Shown here piece after piece: positions 13,272 through 19,186 of a stretch of 19,441 nt of DNA. This stretch comes from JBDRKE01 sp043814315. GTDB taxonomy: Bacteria > Omnitrophota > Gorgyraeia > Gygaellales > Profunditerraquicolaceae. The notes beneath the pieces are model-generated. The model was not told where the DNA came from. It searched no databases and saw only the letters and a program-made list of their open reading frames with translations. How positions within the stretch are numbered: position 1 is the stretch's first letter; every line of letters begins with the position of its first letter. The translations under genes and the position numbers were made by a program. The stretch is from the NCBI GenBank assembly GCA_043814315.1, contig JBDRKE010000022.1, forward strand, positions 1 through 19,441, read 5' to 3'.

Positions 13272-13281
13272 GAAAAGGCAG

Positions 13282-13800
13282 ATGCAGAAAATAAATACTC
13301 CGTTAGAAAAAAAACAAATTTGCAATTTAAAGGTCGGGGAGCCGGTGCTGTTGAGCGGCATTGTTTACACAGCACGGGACCAGGCGCATAAAAGATTGAC
13401 CGAGGCCATAAAGAAAAAGAAAAGATTTCCGCTGGATTTAAGGGATCAGGTTATCTATTACTGTGGCCCAACTAAGACACCCAAAGGCAAGGTCATCGGT
13501 TCCTGCGGCCCGACCACAAGCGCCAGAATGGATGCTTTTACGCCGGCGCTGCTGATGCGTGGGGTAAAAGGGATGATCGGCAAAGGCCGCCGCTCTAAAG
13601 AGGTGATTGCCGATATAAAAAAACACAAGGCCGTGTACTTTCTCACCTTTTCCGGATGCGGGGCCTTGCTCGCGAAGTATGTCCGCAAGTCTAGCCTCGT
13701 GGCATATAAGGATTTAGGGCCGGAGGCGATTTATAAATTAGAAGTCAAAGATTTCCCTTTGATGGTAGGCGTAGATTCGAGAGGAAACAGCGTTTATTAG
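13282..13800 (+). CDS. Class I fumarate hydratase / L-tartrate dehydratase, beta subunit
   Basis: The protein has 172 residues from the ATG at 13282. The frame is open from 13249, but that extension is only repeat sequence. GEPVLLSGIVYTARDQAHKR and the GPTTSARMDAF segment (about residue 80) are typical of the beta subunit, which shapes the substrate site of the alpha/beta enzyme. A conserved GMIGKG and a final VDSRGNS complete it. The length is normal. It ends in TAG, whose G begins another 7-base repeat pair (GTTCAAA, GTTCGAA at 13800-13813). It is expected to be co-transcribed with alpha. Confidence 0.9.
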   Translation: MQKINTPLEKKQICNLKVGEPVLLSGIVYTARDQAHKRLTEAIKKKKRFPLDLRDQVIYYCGPTKTPKGKVIGSCGPTTSARMDAFTPALLMRGVKGMIGKGRRSKEVIADIKKHKAVYFLTFSGCGALLAKYVRKSSLVAYKDLGPEAIYKLEVKDFPLMVGVDSRGNSVY

Positions 13801-13837
13801 TTCAAAGTTCGAAGTAAAGCCAAAAGATAGGAGAAAG

Positions 13838-14554
13838 ATGATGATGCGTTCGGACGGACGGGGATTGGATAAGTTAAGAAAAGTGATCATCACGCGCCCC
13901 TTTTTAAAATACGCGGAAGGGTCCTGTTTGATTGAGTTCGGCAATACCAAGGTGATTTGTTCGGCTTCCGTCGAAGAATCCGTCCCGCCGTTTTTAAGAG
14001 GCTCAGGCACAGGATGGGTGACGGCTGAATACGGGATGCTGCCGCGTTCCTGCCAGACACGCATATCGCGCGGCAAAGACTCGGGCCGCACCTATGAAAT
14101 CCAGCGTTTGGTGGGCAGGTCCCTGCGCGCGGTCACCGATATGAAAACATTAGGGGAACGCACCCTCTGGATGGATTGCGACGTGATTCAGGGAGACGGA
14201 GGCACGCGCGCGGCTTCGATTACAGGAAGTTTTCTGGCCTTGTGCGATGCCCTGCAAAAATTAAAGAAGAACGGCCTGCTGAAGAAAATCCCTATCAAAG
14301 ATTTTGTGGCAGCCACCAGCGTCGGAATGCTCAAGGGAAATCTTCTGTTGGACCTTGCCTATGAGGAGGATTCTCAGGCAGACGTGGATATGAACATCGT
14401 CATGACGGGTAAGGGTGAATTTATAGAGATCCAGGGCACGGCCGAGAGAAAGACTTTCAGTAAAGAGGAGATGAGTAACCTGCTTTCCCTGGCCCAAAAG
14501 GGGATCGAAGAACTCATCGACATCCAGCGCGCCCTTCTCAAAGACATCTTATAA
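13838..14554 (+). CDS. rph: Ribonuclease PH
   Basis: The protein has 238 residues, full length. RSDGRGLDKLR at the N-terminus, GTGWVTAEYGMLPR, GRTYEIQRLVGRSLRAV and CDVIQGDGGTRAASI are the RNase PH core, including the phosphate-binding and catalytic regions. QGTAERKTFSKEEM lies near the end. It trims tRNA 3' tails phosphorolytically as a hexamer. This is relevant here because three of the four tRNAs lack an encoded CCA or have extended flanks. AGGAG lies 5 nt before the first of three ATG codons. The rdgB gene follows, the usual rph-rdgB pairing. Confidence 0.97.
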   Translation: MMMRSDGRGLDKLRKVIITRPFLKYAEGSCLIEFGNTKVICSASVEESVPPFLRGSGTGWVTAEYGMLPRSCQTRISRGKDSGRTYEIQRLVGRSLRAVTDMKTLGERTLWMDCDVIQGDGGTRAASITGSFLALCDALQKLKKNGLLKKIPIKDFVAATSVGMLKGNLLLDLAYEEDSQADVDMNIVMTGKGEFIEIQGTAERKTFSKEEMSNLLSLAQKGIEELIDIQRALLKDIL

Positions 14555-14558
14555 CTCA

Positions 14559-14604
14559 ATCTCAAAGCGTTTCTAAATTTGATCTTGAAGCGTTTCTAAA
14601 TTCA
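14559..14604 (+). repeat. 23-bp tandem repeat between rph and rdgB
   Basis: ATCT-CA/TG-AAGCGTTTCTAAATT occurs at 14559 and 14582, two units of 23 nt with few differences. Unlike most repeats here its period is not 7. The remaining bases up to 14633 show no gene. Confidence 0.75.
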
Positions 14605-14633
14605 ATCGGAAAACTGCCTCCGACACATAAGAC

Positions 14634-15242
14634 ATGGAGCTATTAGTCGCAACCAGAAATAGAAAGAAATTAGAAGAGATCAAAGAGATTTTAAAGGGCC
14701 TGGATTTAAATATAATATCTCTGGCGGATTATAAGCGGTTGCCCTCCATCAGGGAGAATGGCTTGACCTTTAAAGAAAACGCCGTAAAAAAGGCAGTCAG
14801 GGTAGCGCGCCGCACCAAGAAATTGTGCCTGGGAGAAGATTCCGGCTTGTGCGTCAATGCGCTGGGCGGTAAGCCCGGGATTTATTCCTCACGCTTCAGC
14901 GGCAAAGACAAAAACGATTTAAAAAATAATCTGAAGCTGCTCAAATCATTGGCCGGGCTCCTGCTTAATAAAAGAAGGGCGCATTACACCTGCGCCGTAG
15001 CTTTGGCAGACAGACAGGGCCTCATAGGCGTGGTTGAAGGGGCCTGCTGCGGAATCATCGGTTTTGAGCAAAAGGGGCATTTTGGTTTCGGATATGATCC
15101 CCTTTTCATCATCCCCAAATACGCAAAGACTTTCGGGGAGCTCGGGCCCGGCATCAAACACAAGATAAGCCATCGCTACCGCGCCCTGAAAAAAGCCAAA
15201 GAGCTTCTCCAGAAATATATTGAGCAACGCAAGAAGGGTTGA
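14634..15242 (+). CDS. rdgB: XTP/dITP pyrophosphatase (non-canonical purine NTP hydrolase)
   Basis: The protein has 202 residues. It starts MELLVATRNRKKLEEIKEIL with the substrate-binding TxNxxK motif, then FKENAVKKA, GEDSGLCVNALGGKPG and SSRF. GFGYDPLFIIP and KISHRYRALKK follow in the C-terminal half. It hydrolyses ITP, XTP and dITP to monophosphates, keeping them out of nucleic acids. No strong Shine-Dalgarno sequence is seen. Its 3' end overlaps the promoter of the following tRNA genes. Confidence 0.96.
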   Translation: MELLVATRNRKKLEEIKEILKGLDLNIISLADYKRLPSIRENGLTFKENAVKKAVRVARRTKKLCLGEDSGLCVNALGGKPGIYSSRFSGKDKNDLKNNLKLLKSLAGLLLNKRRAHYTCAVALADRQGLIGVVEGACCGIIGFEQKGHFGFGYDPLFIIPKYAKTFGELGPGIKHKISHRYRALKKAKELLQKYIEQRKKG

Positions 15243-15248
15243 TATAAT
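15220..15248 (+). promoter_or_regulatory. Sigma-70 promoter for tRNA-Pro and tRNA-Arg
   Basis: TTGAGC (15220-15225), a 17-nt spacer and TATAAT (15243-15248) overlap the end of rdgB. A start near 15255 gives a leader of about 95 nt containing the hairpin at 15319-15350. Confidence 0.75.
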
Positions 15249-15318
15249 AAAGGTTTACCAAGGCATTTTTTCGGCAGATATCCCTCGCAGTTTGAGATTG
15301 TTGGATTGCGGTTCGGGA

Positions 15319-15350
15319 TCTTTTTCCGAGAAGTAATAGACAGAAAAAGA
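15319..15350 (+). other. Leader hairpin element directly 5' of tRNA-Pro
   Basis: TCTTTTTC pairs perfectly with GAAAAAGA around a 16-nt loop containing AAGTAATAG at positions 5-13. The 3' arm ends at the base before the tRNA. Loop length, motif register and the C-G closing pair are the same as in the element before ssrA. Confidence 0.7.
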
Positions 15351-15425
15351 CGGGGAGTAGCGCAGTTTGGCTAGCGCGTTTGCTTTGGGAGCAAAAGGCC
15401 GGCGGTTCAAGTCCGCCCTCCCCGA
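15351..15425 (+). tRNA. tRNA-Pro (anticodon TGG)
   Basis: Acceptor CGGGGAG pairs with CTCCCCG. The anticodon arm is TTTGC, loop TTTGGGA, GCAAA, giving TGG. The T arm is GGCGG, loop TTCAAGT, CCGCC. The discriminator is A, and CCA is not encoded. Confidence 0.95.
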
Positions 15426-15438
15426 CATTTGAATAGAC

Positions 15439-15512
15439 GCGCCTGTAGCTCAATTGGATAGAGCACCTGCCTTCTAAGCAGGTGGTTGGCCGTTCGATTC
15501 GGCCCAGGCGCA
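15439..15512 (+). tRNA. tRNA-Arg (anticodon TCT)
   Basis: Acceptor GCGCCTG pairs with CAGGCGC. The anticodon arm is CCTGC, loop CTTCTAA, GCAGG, giving TCT. The T arm is GGCCG, loop TTCGATT, CGGCC. Only 13 nt separate it from tRNA-Pro, so the two should share a transcript. CCA is not encoded. Confidence 0.95.
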
Positions 15513-15589
15513 TGATTTCCCATCAAAATAGAGGGTCGGGAAATCACACTTTACTGACACGCTATTAGTTTGTAAATCAGTAAGGTGCT
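15513..15589 (+). terminator. Two hairpins after tRNA-Arg
   Basis: TGATTTCCC/GGGAAATCA (15513-15546) is a perfect 9-bp stem with a 16-nt loop containing AAAATAGAGGG. It is a possible relative of the leader hairpins, with the motif shifted by three bases. A second stem, TTACTGA/TCAGTAA, follows. There is no T-tract, so a role in termination or 3' processing is only likely by position. Confidence 0.5.
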
Positions 15590-15670
15590 AGAGATGGCTG
15601 GGGTCGACTCCTAAGCCTATCAAGGCTATCCGTTGTTTACTTTATGGCGAAGTAGAACAGTATAAAACTT

Positions 15671-16975
15671 ATGAAAGAATTAAAAGGGATTTTAAAGACT
15701 TTTAAAACAATCAGAATCTTAGGGAAAATTGCAATTGCTATCTTTTTGCTCTTTATAATCGTCCTTTGCGGCCTGCACATATTTATCAACCTTGCCGGTA
15801 AGCCTTTAGTGGTCAAGAAACTATCGGATGCCTTTGGCCAGAGCGTCACCGTCGGTATCGTCAACACCTCATTTCCGGCCAACATCCATATCAAGGATAT
15901 TGAGGCCAAGGGCGTGGTGAAGATACCGGAACTTATCGCCGGCGGCGGGCTGTTTGACTTATTCCGGAAGAGATTCAAATTATCTTTTGTCAAGATCATT
16001 AAACCCGAAGTCACTGTGGAAAGAATTTCTTATACGCCGCAGGCTGCGGCACCTGAGCCTGGAGTTGAAGGTAAGCCGCAGGCCGCGCAGCCGGTCGTCA
16101 GTGAACCAAAGCCCGAAGAGCCGCCTAAGAAAAAGCCCGCAGAACCGGTCAGGAAAATCATTTTAGTGCCCCGATTTCTCGTCAAGCGCGTGGTCATATC
16201 CGACGGCACGGTTAATCTCACCGATAAGATCGCAGAGGACCGGTCTATCAAGATCAAAGTAGAGAAGATCTATTTTGAGGCCAACAACCTTAATTTCAGC
16301 GGTAGCGGCAACCAGGTCACCTATTTTAAGCTTACGGGTTCGGTTTCCTGGCGGGAATCAGAGGAGGCCGGGAGCATTGAGGCAGACGGTTGGATTAACC
16401 TTTTCAAAAAGGACATCCAGGCCAACGTCAATATCCATGATATTGACGGTATTTATCTTTACCCTTATTATTCCAAATGGGTGGACCTGGAAAAGGCGCG
16501 CATTGAAAAAGCCAAGCTGAACTTCACCAGCAAGATCCAGGGTTTAAATAATGACCTTACCGCCGCCTGCAGGCTGGAGCTGACGGATATCGTTCGCAAA
16601 CCCCGCCCCTCGGAAGAAGGCAAGGATAAAGCGGAGAAGATTGCGGATGCGGTCATGGATATCTTTAAGGCCCTGAATCAGGGAAAGATTGTACTGGATT
16701 TCACCATAAAGACGAAAATGGACAGTCCCGAATTCGGCATCGCAGATATCAAGACAGCGGTGGAGGATAAACTTATTAAATCCAGGGAGGGCGGATTCAG
16801 TCCCCTGAATGTTTTGTTTTTGCCGGTCAAGATCGTAGAAGGCAGCGTCAAGGCCACGGCGGAAATCACCAAGGCCATGATTGACGGCTCCTTTGCCGTG
16901 GGCAATGAACTCAAGAGCGCCGTCAAGGGTTCCTTCACCAAAGAGCCCCCGCCTCCGGCGGAGACAGAGGAGTAG
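15671..16975 (+). CDS. AsmA/DUF748-like membrane-anchored periplasmic protein
   Basis: The protein has 434 residues. A short cytoplasmic start is followed by one membrane segment (about residues 18-42) and then a large periplasmic part. The opening LAGKPLVVKKLSDAFGQSVTVG and the later stretches of alternating residues describing DGTVNLTDK and IEADGWINLF strands are typical of AsmA-like proteins, which form long lipid-conducting beta grooves between membranes. A Pro/Lys-rich linker (about residues 120-165) separates two parts. Related proteins take part in phospholipid transport or outer-membrane assembly. No strong ribosome binding site is seen. No operon partner is evident: tRNA genes lie on both sides. 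Confidence 0.75.
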   Translation: MKELKGILKTFKTIRILGKIAIAIFLLFIIVLCGLHIFINLAGKPLVVKKLSDAFGQSVTVGIVNTSFPANIHIKDIEAKGVVKIPELIAGGGLFDLFRKRFKLSFVKIIKPEVTVERISYTPQAAAPEPGVEGKPQAAQPVVSEPKPEEPPKKKPAEPVRKIILVPRFLVKRVVISDGTVNLTDKIAEDRSIKIKVEKIYFEANNLNFSGSGNQVTYFKLTGSVSWRESEEAGSIEADGWINLFKKDIQANVNIHDIDGIYLYPYYSKWVDLEKARIEKAKLNFTSKIQGLNNDLTAACRLELTDIVRKPRPSEEGKDKAEKIADAVMDIFKALNQGKIVLDFTIKTKMDSPEFGIADIKTAVEDKLIKSREGGFSPLNVLFLPVKIVEGSVKATAEITKAMIDGSFAVGNELKSAVKGSFTKEPPPPAETEE

Positions 16976-16980
16976 ATTAA

Positions 16981-17021
16981 AAATGGTTAGGTCCTTCGTT
17001 CCGCTTCGCGGGACTCAGGAT
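16981..17021. repeat. REP-like palindrome, copy 2, with arms shared with the tRNA-His leader hairpin
   Basis: TCCTTCG ... CTCAGGAT frames the internal stem GTTCCGC/GCGGGAC. The preceding AAATGGT (16981-16987) can pair with ACCATTT at 17023-17029, which is also the left arm of the following hairpin, so two foldings exclude each other. Confidence 0.6.
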
Positions 17022-17055
17022 CACCATTTCTGATAAGCAATAGCTTGAAATGGTG
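17022..17055 (+). other. Leader hairpin element overlapping the 5' end of tRNA-His
   Basis: CACCATTTC/GAAATGGTG is a perfect 9-bp stem with a 16-nt loop containing AAGCAATAG at positions 5-13. 12 of 16 loop bases match the ssrA element, while the outer stem sequence differs. The 3' arm includes the first four bases of the tRNA. Confidence 0.7.
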
Positions 17056-17129
17056 GGTATAGCTCAGTTGGATAGAGCACCTGACTGTGGCTCAGGTGGT
17101 CGCGAGTTCGAATCTCGTTACCCACCCCA
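17052..17129 (+). tRNA. tRNA-His (anticodon GTG)
   Basis: G-1 and GTGGGTA pair with TACCCAC and C73, the histidine-specific extra pair. The anticodon arm is CTGA-CTGTGGC-TCAG, giving GTG. The T arm is GCGAG, loop TTCGAAT, CTCGT, and CCA is encoded. tRNA-His is one of the GUN tRNAs that receive queuosine, the product of the que genes in this window. Confidence 0.95.
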
Positions 17130-17166
17130 TTTATTGTAACTTGTTGAGAGGTAATGAGTTACGACT

Positions 17167-17202
17167 AATCCCCGACGAGGATAACTTGTCGGGGATTTTT
17201 TA
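17167..17202 (+). terminator. Rho-independent terminator of tRNA-His
   Basis: AATCCCCGAC pairs perfectly with GTCGGGGATT across an 11-nt loop and is followed by TTTTTTAT. It is a textbook intrinsic terminator. Confidence 0.9.
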
Positions 17203-17407
17203 TCTGGCGACGTCCCTAGGAGATGTGGCATTATTTTTTTGTCGTTTTTTGAAATATTTAATAGTCAAATCTCCGTCGGGGAATAGAGAAAAAATATGCG
17301 TATATTTTTCGAAAAATGAGCAATTTATCTCTTATCGGCACTATGCGATATAGCCATACAATCTGAGATATAGCAAGGGAATAGAGAGGTAGTTTATCTT
17401 GAAAATA
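17203..17407. other. AT-rich gene-free stretch before the toxin-antitoxin promoter
   Basis: No gene is supported between tRNA-His and 17472. I see an AT-rich dyad (GAAAAAATAT-gcgt-ATATTTTTC, 17288-17310), the direct repeat GATATAGC (near 17348 and 17365) and GGAATAGAGA twice. The low GC content differs from the neighbouring genes. Confidence 0.5.
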
Positions 17408-17421
17408 TCCCACTTTCCCAC

Positions 17422-17450
17422 TTGACAATATTCCCACTATAGTGTATACT
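17422..17450 (+). promoter_or_regulatory. Consensus sigma-70 promoter with operator-like repeats for the toxin-antitoxin operon
   Basis: TTGACA (17422-17427), a 17-nt spacer and TATACT (17445-17450) form a near-perfect promoter. TCCCACT occurs at 17408, 17416 and 17432 (spacings 8 and 16) and the palindrome CACTATAGTG (17435-17444) fills the spacer. These suit binding by the AbrB-like antitoxin. Confidence 0.85.
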
Positions 17451-17471
17451 TTGAATGGAAAAGGAGGAGAC

Positions 17472-17816
17472 ATGAAAACACTTAAATCTCGCAGCAAGGC
17501 TAAGAAAGAAACAGTGAATATACACGAAGAGTTCATTCCGTACCAGACTAAGCCGCTTGACTCCAAAAACAGGATTACTTTAGGTAACAGGCTTACCAGG
17601 TTGCTTGGCAGGCGGATGAAGACAGAAGCATATCAGATTTTTGTAGGCAGGAATGGGGATATTTTATTAAGGCCGTCAGTATCTATTCCTAGCAATGAGG
17701 CCTGGGTATACCAAAACCCCGAGATCATTGGAAAACTCCGCAAGGGCCTTCAGGAAGCCGGGGAAGGCAAAACTGAGCGCGTAGAAGATTTGGAATCATT
17801 TTTGGAAAAATTATGA
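17472..17816 (+). CDS. Antitoxin with AbrB/SpoVT-like DNA-binding domain
   Basis: The protein has 114 residues from the ATG at 17472, with AAGGAGG 4 nt upstream. The frame is open from 17442, but that would start inside the promoter. Residues about 29-68 (KPLDSKNRITLGNRL, then YQIFVGRNGDILLRP) fit the swapped-hairpin AbrB/MazE fold. The tail (ENPE-like QNPEIIGKLRKGLQEAGEGK) resembles RelB/YefM-type antitoxin tails that wrap the toxin. It overlaps the toxin gene by ATGA. It probably represses its own promoter. The family assignment is by motif only. Confidence 0.75.
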   Translation: MKTLKSRSKAKKETVNIHEEFIPYQTKPLDSKNRITLGNRLTRLLGRRMKTEAYQIFVGRNGDILLRPSVSIPSNEAWVYQNPEIIGKLRKGLQEAGEGKTERVEDLESFLEKL

Positions 17817-18109
17817 GGTTCTACTTAAGCTTTACACCAACCGCAAAAGCTAACCTTAAAGAGTTAAAGGAATCAGCTCATCTTGAAAAACGTTTTAAGG
17901 CGGTGTCTAAAGCGCTTAGATTTCTGCAAGAAGACCCACGCCATCCTAGTTTGCAGACTCATGAATTTTCTTCATTTAAGGGGCCCCGAGGAGAGAAGGT
18001 TTTTGAGGCTTATGCCGAGCAGGATACACCCGCTGCCTATAGAATATTCTTCTTTTACGGTCAGCAAAGAGGAGAGATTGTTATTGTGGCAATTACGTCT
18101 CATCCATAG
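17813..18109 (+). CDS. RelE/ParE-superfamily toxin
   Basis: The protein has 98 residues. FTPTAKANLKELKE followed by KRFKAVSKALRFLQEDPRHPSL and the C-terminal strands AAYRIFFFYGQQRGEIVIVAI match the two helices and beta sheet of RelE/ParE toxins, which cut mRNA on ribosomes or poison gyrase. YRIFF and the final ITSHP may include active-site residues; RelE-type and ParE-type action cannot be told apart here. It is coupled to the antitoxin by a 4-nt overlap. Confidence 0.8.
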   Translation: MRFYLSFTPTAKANLKELKESAHLEKRFKAVSKALRFLQEDPRHPSLQTHEFSSFKGPRGEKVFEAYAEQDTPAAYRIFFFYGQQRGEIVIVAITSHP

Positions 18110-18180
18110 AAGGATTAAATTTGGTTAAGAAGGATTAAGTCTAATTAAGATTAGAGCGATATAAAGAAACAGGATTAATT

Positions 18181-18209
18181 ACCGAGTTCGAATCCCGTCA
18201 GGTACCCCA
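18181..18209 (+). pseudogene. tRNA 3'-end-like fragment (possible att-type repeat)
   Basis: CGAGTTCGAATC, nine bases and ACCCCATTT (18183-18212) align without gaps to the 3' end of tRNA-His (17103-17132), about 25 of 30 positions. No 5' half of a tRNA precedes it. With tRNA-His it brackets the toxin-antitoxin pair in a 1.08-kb segment. Confidence 0.55.
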
Positions 18210-18307
18210 TTTCTCATATTTCAGTTTTTGCGCCACAAAATTATAGGGTAAGAGAATTCTATTTTCCTCTCCCTAAAAATTGCGGCAGGTTTTGTTTTAA
18301 GGAGTAG

Positions 18308-18451
18308 ATCCTTCGTCCCGCTAAAGCGGGACTCAGGATTAATTCGCGCATATAACTTACGTTCGCTATCGCTGCGTAAGTTATGCGCTCATTAAGGCGG
18401 GACATAGCGCCGTCCAGCTAAATCAGGGACAGTCCCTGCCTATCAGGCGCT
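18308..18451. repeat. REP-like palindrome, copy 3, and two nested palindromes in a gene-free stretch
   Basis: From 18110 to 18543 no gene is supported. 18308-18339 has the TCCTTCG ... CTCAGGAT frame around TCCCGCT-aa-AGCGGGA. 18346-18388 pairs GCGCAT..AACTTACG with CGTAAGTTATGCGC. 18406-18451 is a nested cruciform: outer AGCGCC/GGCGCT, inner CAGGGAC-a-GTCCCTG. Confidence 0.65.
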
Positions 18452-18529
18452 ACGGACGAGCTTCTTTCCTAACTTCGCACTTGTTTCTCGAATAGTAGAT
18501 AATTTAGATTACATTTTTAATTTTTATGC

Positions 18530-18535
18530 TATAAT
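18530..18535 (+). promoter_or_regulatory. -10 element close to the DUF5674 start codon
   Basis: A perfect TATAAT lies only 8 nt before the ATG at 18544. Transcription would start at or within two bases of the ATG, giving a leaderless message, and no Shine-Dalgarno sequence is present. No good -35 box is seen. Confidence 0.6.
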
Positions 18536-18543
18536 ATTCCGAA

Positions 18544-18873
18544 ATGTTCTTAATTGTCCGTACCAAAATAGATCCGGAAACCCGTAAGAAGATAGCCGAA
18601 GATTTAAAGGGCTACATAAAAGTTGTAGTTGATGTCCGGCGTAAAGTTTTAGCTGCGGGTGGGGAAAAACATGTAGATGGCGAACGCCTCTTATTAGAGG
18701 ACGACAGCCGGCAGGAAGATCTTTGGGGAGCAGGATTAGATTTGGAAACAGGCGAAATGGATTTTGATTCCTTGATTAATTTAAGGTCAACGCAGAATAG
18801 GAGCCGTGAAATTTTAGATGAAGGGATACGTAAAAAAGCTGCAGCGCTAATTGAATCTTTATTGAAGGATTAA
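18544..18873 (+). CDS. DUF5674 family protein
   Basis: The protein has 109 residues, of typical length for the family. MFLIVRTKI, the central VVDVRRKVLAAGGEKHVDGE, LLLEDDSRQEDLWGAGL and FDSLINLRSTQNRSREI match my memory of DUF5674, a family of small proteins of unknown function found in many uncultured bacteria. The conserved acidic and His residues (E, H, D, and R in NRS) look like a possible active site, which is inference. It forms a pair with the following gene (gap 4 nt), whose ribosome binding site lies within its end. Confidence 0.8.
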   Translation: MFLIVRTKIDPETRKKIAEDLKGYIKVVVDVRRKVLAAGGEKHVDGERLLLEDDSRQEDLWGAGLDLETGEMDFDSLINLRSTQNRSREILDEGIRKKAAALIESLLKD

Positions 18874-18877
18874 TTGA

Positions 18878-19162
18878 ATGGACGCCAGAGAAATAATTTT
18901 AAATATTGCCGTAAATTTAGGACGATTATGCCATTGGGCCATGGAAGGCCGTAAGGAGCGAGTTGAACAGTTTTTGGCCCAGACCGATGAATATCTCAAG
19001 GCCCTGGAATCCACCCCAAAATCAAACCGTTTTCTACCCACCTATGAATGGTTCAAGAATGACTTTGAGCGCCTTTCTCACGATATCCATATGGATGCCG
19101 ATTGGGCTGAATCTATGCTTACTTGGGCGAACATTTTGACCCATCGAGCCTCTTTAACGTAA
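18878..19162 (+). CDS. Small hypothetical protein next to DUF5674
   Basis: The protein has 94 residues, with AAGGA 8 nt before the ATG. It appears all-alpha: amphipathic helices from REIILNIAVNLGRLCHW, VEQFLAQTDEYLKALE, WFKNDFERLSHDI and WAESMLTWANILTHR. It has no signal peptide or membrane segment. I do not recognise a family. The helix pattern is compatible with a HEPN-like or substrate-binding partner protein, but the RxxxxH motif of HEPN nucleases is not evident. The tight spacing suggests it works with DUF5674. Confidence 0.65.
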   Translation: MDAREIILNIAVNLGRLCHWAMEGRKERVEQFLAQTDEYLKALESTPKSNRFLPTYEWFKNDFERLSHDIHMDADWAESMLTWANILTHRASLT

Positions 19163-19186
19163 CAAAATATCGGAAAAATTAAAAAT

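Noticed and set aside
13249..13281. Upstream extension of the fumarase beta frame
   Set aside because: The added residues come only from the GTTCGG heptamers. The family N-terminus fits the ATG at 13282.
15552..15612. tRNA-like appearance after tRNA-Arg (TTTGTAAAT resembles a tRNA-Tyr anticodon loop; GGGGTCGACTCC resembles a T arm)
   Set aside because: No matching acceptor or D arm could be found, and the bases fold better as the simple TTACTGA/TCAGTAA hairpin.
17087..17353. Open frame starting inside tRNA-His
   Set aside because: It begins in the tRNA and crosses a strong terminator; no protein family is recognised.
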